Shown here: positions 52,000 to 60,372 of the stretch, one piece after another
How positions within the stretch are numbered: position 1 is the first letter of the stretch
How the letters are laid out: every line of letters begins with the position of its first letter
DNA from: CAYNWK01 sp964400875
Lineage (GTDB): Bacteria > Chloroflexota > Anaerolineae > Anaerolineales > UBA4823
DNA length: 64,000 bases
Assembly (NCBI GenBank): GCA_964400875.1
Contig: CAYNWK010000005.1
Coordinates: 1 to 64,000, forward strand
Direction of reading: 5' to 3'
The notes under the pieces: generated by a model
The model's database searches: none
Told to the model about the DNA's origin: nothing
The model's input: the letters and a program-made list of their open reading frames with translations, nothing else
Made by a program: the position numbers and the translations under genes

Positions 52000-52791
52000 T
52001 TAAAAGGACTGGCCGAGGGCGAATCCGGAGAATAGAGCAGGGATCAGCCCGATAATCGTCAAACCGATCCAGATGCCGAGGGTGATGAAGCTCGCTTTCC
52101 GCCTCGATATGCGCGCGGTGATGGCGACGCCGAAGATCAGCAGGATCAGGTTCCAGATCAGAAAAAGGTCGATGTTCGACAGGATGGAACTCAGTACCAG
52201 CTGTCCCGTACTAGGAGGCGCAGCCAGGATCTCGGAGACCGAACGCTGGTCGGCGATGAGCCCGGAAAGGCCGGGGTTGGTGATACCCTCCCCGGTGAGC
52301 AGGATAAAACCGGACTGCAGCAGACCGCGAACGGCGAAGGGCAGCCAGCTCCAGATCACGGTGCGCCACATCTGCCCGAACTGGCTGTTGCCGCCCGCCA
52401 TCGTACTGATCAGGTGCAAACCGCCAGCCCACACCAGCCAACCGATCCACAATGCAACCATCCTGAGAACGCTGGGAAAGACGATGGTGAATAAAGGGTT
52501 TGTGGCAAACTGCGAGATCTGGCCCTCCATCTCAGGAGTGATGTTTGACCCGCTTTCGCCCTGGCTTTCCAGGCCTGCCTGGACTGCTTCCCGGGCTTGC
52601 TGTGATGTGATCGGCGCAGCTGCGATGATTGGTAGGACCAGCGCCACCATGGTCAGGACGGCCATGAGTATCCAGCTGCGGTTGACGCGGATTGTGGTAT
52701 TCTCGTACGTCCAGCGTGGACGGCGGATCATGCCCCAAAAAAGTGCGAAAAAATTCTGGCGGGGTTGAACCTGGGCTTCTATGTCGCTCAT
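52000..52791 (-). CDS. Yip1-domain membrane protein
   Basis: 263 residues from the ATG at 52791 with AGGAGAA upstream; the longer open frame is discounted. Five or six hydrophobic segments (about 40-60, 100-125, 142-160, 207-232, 238-260) and a Yip1-like N-terminus (FFALFWGMIRRPRWTYENTT). Bacterial Yip1 proteins have no known transport activity. In this operon it is encoded directly before the ATPase, which hints at a membrane assembly role for the exporter. The wHTH gene is 98 bases upstream on the same strand. Confidence 0.7.
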   Translation of the reverse strand: MSDIEAQVQPRQNFFALFWGMIRRPRWTYENTTIRVNRSWILMAVLTMVALVLPIIAAAPITSQQAREAVQAGLESQGESGSNITPEMEGQISQFATNPLFTIVFPSVLRMVALWIGWLVWAGGLHLISTMAGGNSQFGQMWRTVIWSWLPFAVRGLLQSGFILLTGEGITNPGLSGLIADQRSVSEILAAPPSTGQLVLSSILSNIDLFLIWNLILLIFGVAITARISRRKASFITLGIWIGLTIIGLIPALFSGFALGQSF

Positions 52792-52889
52792 GGCATTCTC
52801 CTGTAACAAAACCCGATGGCAGTTTTTCACGGTCTGTGAGGCTGCCAACTGGGAATTATTTTACCTTAATTCTGTCGGCTGGCGACATA

Positions 52890-53204
52890 TCAAGTCGAAG
52901 TGGTAGTCTCAACGAACTGCTTGATTTGGTGGCGGTAATTTTCGAAGGCTTGGCGGCCTCGGTCCGTCAGCTGGCAAACCGTGAGCGGGATTTTTCCTTT
53001 GTACGTTTTCTCGATATCGACATATCCGGATTCCTCCAGTTTCGAAAGATGGGACGAGAGGTTTCCCCGGGTCAGACCAGTCTCTCGCTTGAGGTAAAGG
53101 AAGTCCGCGCTTTCTACCGTTGATAAGATAGCGACGATCATCAGGCGCGACGGCTCGTGGATTAGACGATCGACTTCAGCCAGGTCACGGATCTCATTGT
53201 TCAT
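52890..53204 (-). CDS. Winged-helix transcriptional regulator
   Basis: 104 residues. A winged HTH (about 12-80) of the ArsR/PadR-like HTH_34 type with LTRGNLSSHLSKLEESGYVDIEK, the classical helix 3/wing. It is encoded after the membrane protein with an ATGA overlap, and the tandem 17-bp operators upstream of that pair are the likely site of its own control. The usual partner of this regulator class is a membrane protein in the same operon. No metal or ligand motif is visible. Confidence 0.8.
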   Translation of the reverse strand: MNNEIRDLAEVDRLIHEPSRLMIVAILSTVESADFLYLKRETGLTRGNLSSHLSKLEESGYVDIEKTYKGKIPLTVCQLTDRGRQAFENYRHQIKQFVETTTST

Positions 53205-53830
53205 TCTGTTTCGCTTTCGGAATGGTTCTCATTTTGTAGATAGAGGACCAATGTGGCGCCGCCGGAAACCAACAAGGCCAGGCCCATAACTCCGAAGAAA
53301 ATTCCCATGCCGATGATGTCGCCGAGTTGCGCGATCGAAATTCCCGCGCCTAGGATAAAGGCGAAGGCTGCTAAGAGGTAATAGCGGAGCAAGCCGTTTA
53401 GATGCGCCTGGTAGAAGATGAAGCCGCCCACTGCCAGGCCTTCGATGAGCGGTATCCAGGCCATGGTGACCTGCTGTGTCCTGATTAAGACCCAGGTGAT
53501 TACCACAGCGACGAGTCCAGCCAAGACCCAGCTTAAATTGCGGGAGGATTTACTTGGTTTTTGGTAGCTGACATAACCACTGCGTGGGTAGGTGACATTC
53601 TCCTTGAGCTTGCGCAGAATCGGTCTGGCTACCCACGGCCCGCTGGCGATTGCCAGCATATTGGCAATACTGGCGATCAGCCTCCCCGCAGTTTGTGGTT
53701 CGGTCAGACCCTGGGCCAGGGAGAACAGGCCGATGATCACGAAGATGCAGCCGGTCACCAGTTCAGCCAAGCCGTCCTTATACCAGTATCGGTAGGTACT
53801 CTTTTTAATCTCGTTGAGGTTCGTTTCCAT
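53201..53830 (-). CDS. Six-helix membrane protein co-transcribed with the regulator
   Basis: 209 residues from the ATG at 53830 (AGAGAGG upstream). Six hydrophobic segments are visible: about 21-42, 54-72, 97-114, 120-138, 145-164 and 171-195. The N-terminus (STYRYWYKDGLAEL) is typical of small membrane proteins paired with HTH regulators. I do not recognise the family. It overlaps the regulator start by ATGA. It is first in the operon, just downstream of the promoter and operators. A sensing or small-molecule function is plausible but unproven. Confidence 0.65.
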   Translation of the reverse strand: METNLNEIKKSTYRYWYKDGLAELVTGCIFVIIGLFSLAQGLTEPQTAGRLIASIANMLAIASGPWVARPILRKLKENVTYPRSGYVSYQKPSKSSRNLSWVLAGLVAVVITWVLIRTQQVTMAWIPLIEGLAVGGFIFYQAHLNGLLRYYLLAAFAFILGAGISIAQLGDIIGMGIFFGVMGLALLVSGGATLVLYLQNENHSESETE

Positions 53831-53849
53831 AATAATTTGACCTCTCTTG

Positions 53850-53883
53850 TCGCAAATTAGTTTGTATCGCAAACTTGTTTGTA
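53850..53883 (-). promoter_or_regulatory. Two tandem 17-bp operators
   Basis: tcgcaaattagtttgta (53850-53866) and tcgcaaacttgtttgta (53867-53883) are directly adjacent and 15 of 17 bases alike. Each is a small palindrome (CAAA-N4-TTTG type). They cover about +1 to +27 relative to the promoter at 53883-53911, as expected for a repressor site, most simply for the winged-helix protein encoded in the same operon. Confidence 0.8.
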
Positions 53884-53911
53884 GATTATCAGATTTTGAT
53901 TGGTTTGTCAA
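53883..53911 (-). promoter_or_regulatory. Sigma-70-type promoter of the regulator/membrane protein operon
   Basis: Reading the minus strand: TTGACA (53906-53911), 17-bp spacer, TAATCT (53883-53888). It is about 50 bases from the first start codon. It is immediately followed by the operator pair. This is one of the best-formed promoters in the window. Confidence 0.75.
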
Positions 53912-53930
53912 GACCTGACCAGGGATTAGA

Positions 53931-53967
53931 GGGGGTTATTGGCGGGCGCCGCCCGCCAATAACCCCC
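53931..53967. repeat. REP-like palindrome (17-bp arms)
   Basis: gggggttattggcgggc at 53931-53947 pairs perfectly with gcccgccaataaccccc at 53951-53967. Its TTGGCGGGC core also occurs at 23447-23473. It may double as a terminator, although there are no T-runs. Confidence 0.55.
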
Positions 53968-54021
53968 ATTCCTACTCATTCCGCAGAGATACCTAAAATG
54001 CTCACAGGTATAATATTCTTG

Positions 54022-54061
54022 GGACTTACGCACTCGAGGGAAGAAAGGGGGGTGTTTGGGC
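54022..54061 (+). repeat. Half copy of the 43887-43976 element
   Basis: GGACTTACGCACTCGAGGG followed by GAAAGGGGGGTGTTTGGGC matches the reverse complement of one half of the 43887-43976 element with few changes, then the similarity stops about 30 bases before the SDR start codon. The other half is missing. Confidence 0.5.
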
Positions 54062-54089
54062 TGCGTATAGCCACTTTGAGGAGCTATGC

Positions 54090-54890
54090 ATGTCGCAGCG
54101 TGAGATCATGATCATCACCGGCGCATCGTCCGGAATCGGGGCAGCGACTGCCCGACTATTCGGCCGGGAGGGTTACCCGGTCGTGCTGGCGGCGCGGCGA
54201 GTCGAAAGGTTGGAGGCCCTCGCTAAGGAGATCACTGCCTCCGGGGGTGAAGCCTGGCCGGTCTCCACGGACGTGACCCGAATGGCCGATATTGAGAATC
54301 TGGTCGCGGCCACGCTGGAACGTTATGGTCGGATCGATATACTATTTAACAACGCCGGTTTTGGACGCCTGGGCTGGCTGGAAACCCTCGATCCGGAAGG
54401 GGACATTGCCGCCCAGATCCAGGTTAACCTGATCGGGTTAGCGCAAATGACCCGCGCGGTGCTGCCTCACATGATCGAGCAGCGTTCAGGCCATGTGATC
54501 AACATGGCCTCCATGGCGGGCTGGCTGGCAACGCCGACATACAGCATTTATGCAGCCGGGAAGTTCGGCGTGCGCGGCTTCACCGAAGCGCTCCGGCGCG
54601 AGGTGAGGGTATGGGGTATCCACGTCTCAGGGATTTATCCAGGCGGGGTGAAGACGGAATTTTCCGAGAAAACTGGCGCGCAACGCAGGACCGGGGTTAC
54701 GACTCCACCGGCGCTGCGCCTGAGCGCTGACCAGGTCGCCCGGGCGGTGCTCGGCCTGCACAAGCGGCCCCGGCGCGCCTTGATCATCCCCTGGCCGATG
54801 CGCCTGGCTGCCTGGATTAATTTCCTGGCGCCGGGCGTGGTCGATTGGGTGATCGAACAGCGTTTCGTGCGCCGTGAGCGAGACGTCTGA
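54090..54890 (+). CDS. Short-chain dehydrogenase/reductase
   Basis: 266 residues, GAGGAG before the ATG. Rossmann motif ITGASSGIGAATA (9-21), NNAGF, and the classical Tyr-x3-Lys in YSIYAAGKFG (Y-A-A-G-K). The C-terminal part contains KTEFSEKTGAQRR and a hydrophobic stretch, similar to DltE-like or YqjQ-type SDRs. The substrate is unknown; fatty-acid, steroid or sugar oxidoreduction are all possible. It is followed 40 bases later by nth on the same strand, with no hairpin between. Confidence 0.85.
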   Translation: MSQREIMIITGASSGIGAATARLFGREGYPVVLAARRVERLEALAKEITASGGEAWPVSTDVTRMADIENLVAATLERYGRIDILFNNAGFGRLGWLETLDPEGDIAAQIQVNLIGLAQMTRAVLPHMIEQRSGHVINMASMAGWLATPTYSIYAAGKFGVRGFTEALRREVRVWGIHVSGIYPGGVKTEFSEKTGAQRRTGVTTPPALRLSADQVARAVLGLHKRPRRALIIPWPMRLAAWINFLAPGVVDWVIEQRFVRRERDV

Positions 54891-54930
54891 CGGAATAACT
54901 GCCCTCTTACCACGATTTTGAGGCTCTCAA

Positions 54931-55596
54931 ATGTCTAAATCCAACTTCGATATCGACGAGGTGATGGCGCGAGTGCAAAAGGCTGTGCAGCCATTTCCAA
55001 AAGCAGCGTTATTCGAGTTAGCCGAAGAAGGGTACACTTCGCCTTTTGAAATTTTGGTCGCTTGCATGATTTCAATCCGCACCCGCGACGAAGTGACCCT
55101 GCCGACTGCCAGACAGCTGTTCGAACGCGCCCGGACTCCAAAGGAAATCGTTGAGCTCGATGAGGCGATGATCGACGAGTTAATCGGATCCTGCTCTTTT
55201 CACGAAAGGAAAGCGAGACAGATCCACACCCTCGCCGGCCGGATAGTTGAAGAGTATCACGGTCGATCACCTTGCACCGCCGAGGAATTGACCGATTTTT
55301 CCGGCGTGGGAGTCAAATGCGCTAACCTGGTCTTGGGCATCGCCTGTGATCAGCCCCGGGTTAGCGTGGACGTTCACGTCCACCGTGTGACGAACCGGTG
55401 GGGTTATGTTGAAACCGGTTCCCCTGAGACGACGAACCAGGTGCTGGAAGGGAAACTGCCGAAAAAGTACTGGGTGACGATCAACAGGGTCCTGGTGCCT
55501 TTTGGCAAACACATTTGCACCGGGCGCAGGCCGTATTGTTCCACCTGCCCGGTTTGGGAAATGTGCGCACAAGCAGGCGTGAAGGATCCGCGTTGA
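54931..55596 (+). CDS. nth: Endonuclease III (DNA glycosylase/AP lyase)
   Basis: 221 residues. The helix-hairpin-helix (LTDFSGVGVKCANLVLG, about 120-136) carries the catalytic lysine, VDVHVHRV holds the catalytic aspartate, and the C-terminal 4Fe-4S loop is a perfect C-x6-C-x2-C-x5-C (CTGRRPYC, STC, PVWEMC). It removes oxidised pyrimidines and nicks the abasic site in base-excision repair. The early motif is SIRTRDE rather than the usual SAQATD, so it belongs to a divergent branch. The gene follows the SDR and is the last of this short plus-strand run. Confidence 0.88.
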   Translation: MSKSNFDIDEVMARVQKAVQPFPKAALFELAEEGYTSPFEILVACMISIRTRDEVTLPTARQLFERARTPKEIVELDEAMIDELIGSCSFHERKARQIHTLAGRIVEEYHGRSPCTAEELTDFSGVGVKCANLVLGIACDQPRVSVDVHVHRVTNRWGYVETGSPETTNQVLEGKLPKKYWVTINRVLVPFGKHICTGRRPYCSTCPVWEMCAQAGVKDPR

Positions 55597-55626
55597 GAGA
55601 TCGGGCGGTACCTGGAAATAATAAAA

Positions 55627-55640
55627 GCCCGGCGCCGGGC
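55627..55640. terminator. GC-rich palindrome after nth
   Basis: gcccggcgccgggc is a perfect 14-bp palindrome 30 bases past the nth stop, followed by a second stem (ggcag...ctgcc, 55637-55658). Between converging genes it likely acts as a shared terminator. No T-run. Confidence 0.4.
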
Positions 55641-55718
55641 AGCAGTGCAAGACTGCCTACCTAAACGGTGCCGGACGTTTCTGGATCGAAATTGCGAGGA
55701 TGCTTAGAATCTAAGCGG

Positions 55719-56222
55719 CTATTCTGCAATCTCCGCTTGTTCTTGCGGTGGTTCTTCTTGCGGTTGGGCCATGAGAGTTTGTTGTTCTTGCAGGGTTATG
55801 ATCCCGTTGCGAACCTGATTCAGATAGCGCTGCAGTTCTGCTTCCAGGTTCATCAACGTCTCGACCACGTATTGATCGGCTTCCTGGCGGGTGATCTCTG
55901 CGTCTGCATGGCCTTGAGCAACGATTTGTTCGGCGCGCGATTGGGCGGACTGTACGATGGAATCGCGTTCCGTCAGCGTATCGCTCTTATCTCGGGCCAG
56001 GTTAATGGTGCGATTAGCCTCTTCCTGCGCCTGAGCGAGCAGGCGATCGCGCTGGGCGAGGATTTGTTGGGATTTCTTCACCTCTTCCGGGATCGCCACA
56101 CGCATCTGATCGATCAGATCCAGCATGCGGTCCTCATCTACGACGACGTTATGGGTAAAGGGGATTGGCCGGCTCTCGTTGAATAATTCTTCTAAGCGGT
56201 CAATCAGGTGCAGGATGTCCAT
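55719..56222 (-). CDS. Coiled-coil protein (ATP-synthase-B/DivIVA-like)
   Basis: 167 residues, GGAGGAAA before the ATG. Nearly all of it (about 38-150) is a long helix rich in Gln, Glu, Arg and Ala with heptad-like hydrophobics (EEVKKSQQILAQRDRLLAQ). It begins MDILHLIDRLEELFN. This matches small coiled-coil proteins annotated 'ATPase' in Chloroflexota and Firmicutes, though no ATP-binding motif is seen, so that name is misleading. It is last in the asp23-fakA-degV-recG-coaD run, about 160 bases after coaD. A role in membrane organisation is a guess. Confidence 0.65.
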   Translation of the reverse strand: MDILHLIDRLEELFNESRPIPFTHNVVVDEDRMLDLIDQMRVAIPEEVKKSQQILAQRDRLLAQAQEEANRTINLARDKSDTLTERDSIVQSAQSRAEQIVAQGHADAEITRQEADQYVVETLMNLEAELQRYLNQVRNGIITLQEQQTLMAQPQEEPPQEQAEIAE

Positions 56223-56383
56223 AAATTTCCTCCGCAGACAGGGCGATGAACCTCAAGCGCAGCTCTAAAGGAGCTGGGCTGACGTGATCCATCTTACTTA
56301 AGTAATCTGCTTCTCTCCATCTTATCATCGAGTGGGCGGCTTGTCTATCCGCTCGCGCTCTCCTTGGACTCTGGTCATTACTT

Positions 56384-56908
56384 TCAATCGCGCATCGAAG
56401 TCGTGGGTACGATCTGCTGACCGTCGCCTAATTCCCGGAAGCGAGTACGCAGCGCCGTTTCCACGTGTTGGGGTACCATGCTGCTCACGTCGCCGTTCAA
56501 CGAGGCGATCTCCCGGACGGTTGACCCGGAAAGAAAAGTGTGCTCTTCGTTGGTGATCAACGCGACCGTCTCAATTTCAGGTGAGAGACGGCGGTTAGCC
56601 AGCGCCATGCGGAATTCGTATTCAAAATCAGAGAACACGCGCAGGCCGCGCACGATGACCTGCACGCCGATCTCTTCACAAAACTCCACTAGCAACCCGT
56701 TAAATCCCATCACCTTGATCTTGGCGGCATGGTTGAATGCCTCTTCCGCCAGAGAAATGCGTTCCTCGGGCGAGAATAGCAAGGTTTTCAAGGGGCGGTC
56801 GTAAACCGCGATAACCACCTCATCGAACAGTCGCGCGGCGCGTTTGGCGATGGCGATATGCCCAAAGTGAATCGGATCGAATGTGCCGGGATAAACAGCT
56901 CGGACCAT
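56384..56908 (-). CDS. coaD: Phosphopantetheine adenylyltransferase
   Basis: 174 residues from the ATG at 56908 with GAAGGAAAT upstream. Nucleotidyl-transferase motif GTFDPIHFGH (8-17), RGLRVFSDFEYEF and the ending STVREIASLNGDVSS are typical. CoaD adds AMP to 4'-phosphopantetheine, the fourth step of coenzyme A synthesis. It follows recG on the same strand by about 50 bases, a known neighbour order. A coiled-coil gene is downstream. Confidence 0.95.
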   Translation of the reverse strand: MVRAVYPGTFDPIHFGHIAIAKRAARLFDEVVIAVYDRPLKTLLFSPEERISLAEEAFNHAAKIKVMGFNGLLVEFCEEIGVQVIVRGLRVFSDFEYEFRMALANRRLSPEIETVALITNEEHTFLSGSTVREIASLNGDVSSMVPQHVETALRTRFRELGDGQQIVPTTSMRD

Positions 56909-56958
56909 ATTTCCTTCTCTCAATGAACTTCGGTGCAATATTTAAGCCAACTAAACGT

Positions 56959-59499
56959 TCAGCTGACATCCCCACCGTCGCCCCAGGTACGATCGAGCAT
57001 TGTGACCAGGTGCTGGTGTTCCGGTAAGGAAAAATCAGGATCTTGCTCGAAAAAAGCCTTGGCAAAGTGGCGGGCTTTTTCGATCAGGCGCACATTCGCC
57101 AGGTTGGCGAATTGCAGTCCTGCATAACCCGACTGCCGGGTGCCTAAGAATTCACCCGGGCCGCGTTGCTCCAGGTCCCGCTCGGCGAGAACAAATCCAT
57201 CGTTGGTTTCGGCCATGGCAGCCAGGCGTTCGTTTTCCACGGCGTCACGGGATTCGGGGATCAGCAAGCAGTAGGATTTTTCGCTGCTGCGTCCAACACG
57301 CCCACGAAACTGGTGCAATTGGGCCAGCCCAAACCGGTTGGCGCCTTCGACCAGCATAACCGTGGCGTTGGGGATATCCACGCCAACTTCCACCACTGAA
57401 GTCGACACCAGGATGTGGTCATCACCATCCCGAAATCTGCCCATCACCTCTTCTTTTTCATCCGGGCGCAGGCGCCCATGCAGCAAGCCCAGGCGCAGCT
57501 CCGGGAAAATTTCTTCCTGCAACCGTTGGTATTCTTCAACGGCCGCCTTGGATTCGCTCTTGTCGCTTTCCTCGACCAGCGGGTAGATGATGAAAGCCTG
57601 GTGTCCTTCTTCAACCTGGCTGCGGATAAGCGAGTAAGCCCGCTCGCGCTCCAGGGGGGTGAGCACGTATGTAGCCACTTCCTGCCGTCCGGGCGGCATC
57701 TCATCCATCACCGAAAGGTCCAGGTCACCGTACACGGTTAGAGCGAGGGAGCGCGGGATCGGTGTGGCGGTCATGACCAGCAGGTGGGGGCTTTCCCCTT
57801 TCTGGCGGAGAGCAGCGCGCTGTTCGACCCCGAAGCGGTGCTGTTCATCAACGATAACCAGCTCCAGGTTGGCGAAGATCACCGGATCCTCGATTAAGGC
57901 GTGGGTGCCGACGACAAGTTTGATCTCGCCCGAGGCCAAACCTTCACGGATGCTCTCTTTTTCAGCTTCTGGGGTTGAACCGATCAGTAAACGAATTTGT
58001 TCTTCCCTGATGATGCCGCCTTCTTCAGCCAGTAAATGCCTCAGACTCTTGAAATGCTGTTCGGCCAGGATGCTGGTAGGAGCCATCAAGGCGGACTGCG
58101 CCTGGTGATGGGCTACGATGGCAATCCCCAGCGCAGCGATGATCGTCTTACCCGATCCAACGTCGCCTTGAAGCAAGCGGTTCATTGGCTGACCGCTGGC
58201 GAGATCGATGCGCAGGTCGGTCAAGGCGTCGATTTGCGCCTGTGTCAGGGTAAACGGTAAGCGGGAGATTTGTTCTGCCAGCCATTCTGCACTGACTTCG
58301 AACTGACGGGCATCGCGTTCCTGCCAGGCTTGCTTCTGACGTAGCATGCCAAGCTGGAGCAGGAAGATCTCGTCGAATGCCAGACGGTGTCGGCCGGACT
58401 TGAGCAGCTCCCACGAATCGGGGAAATGGCACTGCAGGATGGCATTGGGCAGATCAAGCAGCTCGGCAGCCCGGATTAAGCTGTTCGGTAATGGATCTGC
58501 GACGCGCGGCGCCCAATATGTGACCACCTGGTTCATCGTCTTCCGCAGCCAGCGTTGGGTAATATTGGCCGTGAGCGGATATACCGGCACGATGCGGTTG
58601 GTATGCAAGCTCTGCTGATCCAACAGCTCCATCTCGGGGTTGTTCATCACCTTGCGCCCGAGGTATTGCTCGATCTTCCCGGAAAGTACTATCTGCAGGT
58701 CGCGCCTCAAGCGCCGGGCGAGCCAGGGTTGGTTAAACCAGGTTACGCGCAGCGCCCCGCTGCCGTCCGTGACGACAACTTCCGTGAGGGATAATTTTCC
58801 ATTCTGGACTTTGCGATTGTTGATGTTCTTGACGCTGGCGATCACGGTGACTTCTTCACCATATTCCAGACGATTGATGGGCATCAGTTGGGTGTAATCA
58901 TCGTAACGGCGAGGGAAAAAATAGAGCATGTCCCCCAACGATTTTAAACCCAGCCGGCCGAGGGTCTCGGCGAGTTTCGGGCCAATGCCGGAGATCACCG
59001 TCACCGGCGCATTCAATGCGGCCGGCGGCCCGGTTGGAGCCTCGACTGGCGTCTCTGAAGCGGTTTCCGGCGCGGTATGTTCCGCCGTATCCGATGGTTC
59101 CGGTTTAGGAGGGGGCGCAGGTGGTTCCACTTGCAGAGTCGGTTCGGGGAGGGTAGCTTCAGCAGACGGCTGAGGCGTTTCCACAGGCGGCGCGGTTTCC
59201 GCGTCAGGGCCAGGCGCTTCGGCTTGGCCGACCAGTTGGCCGGTTTCGCTCAAGCGGTGCTTGATGCGGCGCCACAACCCTTGCAGCGCTTCCTGTCGGG
59301 AGGAGGCGCTCAAACGGGGATAATCTCGCAGGCGAATATCAACTGCTTCGATTAAGTCCTCGGGCAGACCATCGACACGCGCTTCGGCCTCCCAAGGCTC
59401 CAGCATTTGTTCCAGACCCCCTACGACGGCCCGGTTATCATAACCTCGTTCGGACTCAAGTTTAAAGATTTTTTGCAATTTTTCGAGAGAGGGCTTCAT
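56959..59499 (-). CDS. recG: ATP-dependent DNA helicase RecG, with N-terminal extension
   Basis: 846 residues from the ATG at 59499, versus about 690 in E. coli. The first ~175 residues are extra: a helical part and a Pro/Glu/Ala-rich linker (PAPPPKPEPSDT). Then comes the wedge OB domain (RYDDYTQL), the helicase core with GDVGSGKT, the VDEQHRFG box and QFRGRVGRSSEKSY. RecG remodels stalled replication forks. The gene begins 25 bases after the degV/fakB gene ends. An extended N-terminus is common in Chloroflexota RecG. Confidence 0.93.
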   Translation of the reverse strand: MKPSLEKLQKIFKLESERGYDNRAVVGGLEQMLEPWEAEARVDGLPEDLIEAVDIRLRDYPRLSASSRQEALQGLWRRIKHRLSETGQLVGQAEAPGPDAETAPPVETPQPSAEATLPEPTLQVEPPAPPPKPEPSDTAEHTAPETASETPVEAPTGPPAALNAPVTVISGIGPKLAETLGRLGLKSLGDMLYFFPRRYDDYTQLMPINRLEYGEEVTVIASVKNINNRKVQNGKLSLTEVVVTDGSGALRVTWFNQPWLARRLRRDLQIVLSGKIEQYLGRKVMNNPEMELLDQQSLHTNRIVPVYPLTANITQRWLRKTMNQVVTYWAPRVADPLPNSLIRAAELLDLPNAILQCHFPDSWELLKSGRHRLAFDEIFLLQLGMLRQKQAWQERDARQFEVSAEWLAEQISRLPFTLTQAQIDALTDLRIDLASGQPMNRLLQGDVGSGKTIIAALGIAIVAHHQAQSALMAPTSILAEQHFKSLRHLLAEEGGIIREEQIRLLIGSTPEAEKESIREGLASGEIKLVVGTHALIEDPVIFANLELVIVDEQHRFGVEQRAALRQKGESPHLLVMTATPIPRSLALTVYGDLDLSVMDEMPPGRQEVATYVLTPLERERAYSLIRSQVEEGHQAFIIYPLVEESDKSESKAAVEEYQRLQEEIFPELRLGLLHGRLRPDEKEEVMGRFRDGDDHILVSTSVVEVGVDIPNATVMLVEGANRFGLAQLHQFRGRVGRSSEKSYCLLIPESRDAVENERLAAMAETNDGFVLAERDLEQRGPGEFLGTRQSGYAGLQFANLANVRLIEKARHFAKAFFEQDPDFSLPEHQHLVTMLDRTWGDGGDVS

Positions 59500-59524
59500 T
59501 GATGGTATTGTACCAATTAACCTG

Positions 59525-60358
59525 TCACTCTTGCAACACCGCAGCAAATCCCAGCGCAGCCGGGCCTACATGAGTGCCGATTACGGTGGTCGCGTTGACA
59601 ATGAACGGCTCAGTATCCAACTCAGGAGAGGCCCTCCGTAAAAATTCCTCTGCATCCGCCTGTGCAGCCGTATGCAGCACTGCCAAACACGCCAAGGGGC
59701 CCAGTTTCTCGAGGTGTTCGAGCAGCCGCGCGATACCTTTTTTGCGGGTGCGCGCATCGCCAAGGCGTACGACCTCACCATCCTTGACTTCGATGAAAGG
59801 TTTGATGCGCAGCAGCACGCCCAGGCTGGCGCGCGCCCAGGAAATGCGTCCACTCCGGCGGATATATTCCAGGGTATCGATCATGGCGATCAACCGGGTG
59901 TTTTGGCGTACCGCGCGTACCTTCTTCAGGACAGCCTCCAAATCCAGGCCTTCTTCCAGAGCCTCCGCAGCGGCCAACACCTGGAAGCCTAAGCCCATGC
60001 TGATCTGCAGGCTATCAATCACGTGCACACGCCCGCCGAATTCTTGGGCAGCCAACGAGGCGGCGTTTAATATCCCACTCAATTTGCTGGAGGCGTGGAT
60101 GGAAAGGATCTGTTCGATCCCTTGCTGAAAGAGAACCTCATACTGCTCCTGGTAACTTCCCGAGGAGGCCGTCGCCGTAGTTGGGAGCGACTCCAACTCC
60201 GGCAGCTGCTGGTAAAACGTTTCACGAGAAAAGGAAGCGTCGTCCAGGATGCTTTCCCCCTCGATGATCAAAACATTGGGGATGATATGGATTGAATATC
60301 GCTCGACGAGTTCATAGGGCAGGTCGCAGGTGCTATCAGAGACCAAAGCGATGTTCAT
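59525..60358 (-). CDS. DegV-family fatty-acid-binding protein (FakB-like)
   Basis: 277 residues. The N-terminus (IALVSDSTCDLP, about 3-14), SSGSYQ and HASSKLSGI are the DegV fold signatures, which in FakB proteins hold the fatty-acid carboxylate. FakB presents a fatty acid to FakA, which phosphorylates it to acyl-phosphate for PlsY or PlsX. fakA is 14 bases upstream in the same operon, so this is most likely the partner FakB; the lipid it carries is unknown. The plsY at 7.3 kb would use the product. Confidence 0.85.
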   Translation of the reverse strand: MNIALVSDSTCDLPYELVERYSIHIIPNVLIIEGESILDDASFSRETFYQQLPELESLPTTATASSGSYQEQYEVLFQQGIEQILSIHASSKLSGILNAASLAAQEFGGRVHVIDSLQISMGLGFQVLAAAEALEEGLDLEAVLKKVRAVRQNTRLIAMIDTLEYIRRSGRISWARASLGVLLRIKPFIEVKDGEVVRLGDARTRKKGIARLLEHLEKLGPLACLAVLHTAAQADAEEFLRRASPELDTEPFIVNATTVIGTHVGPAALGFAAVLQE

Positions 60359-60372
60359 GCTGATCTGGTGGG

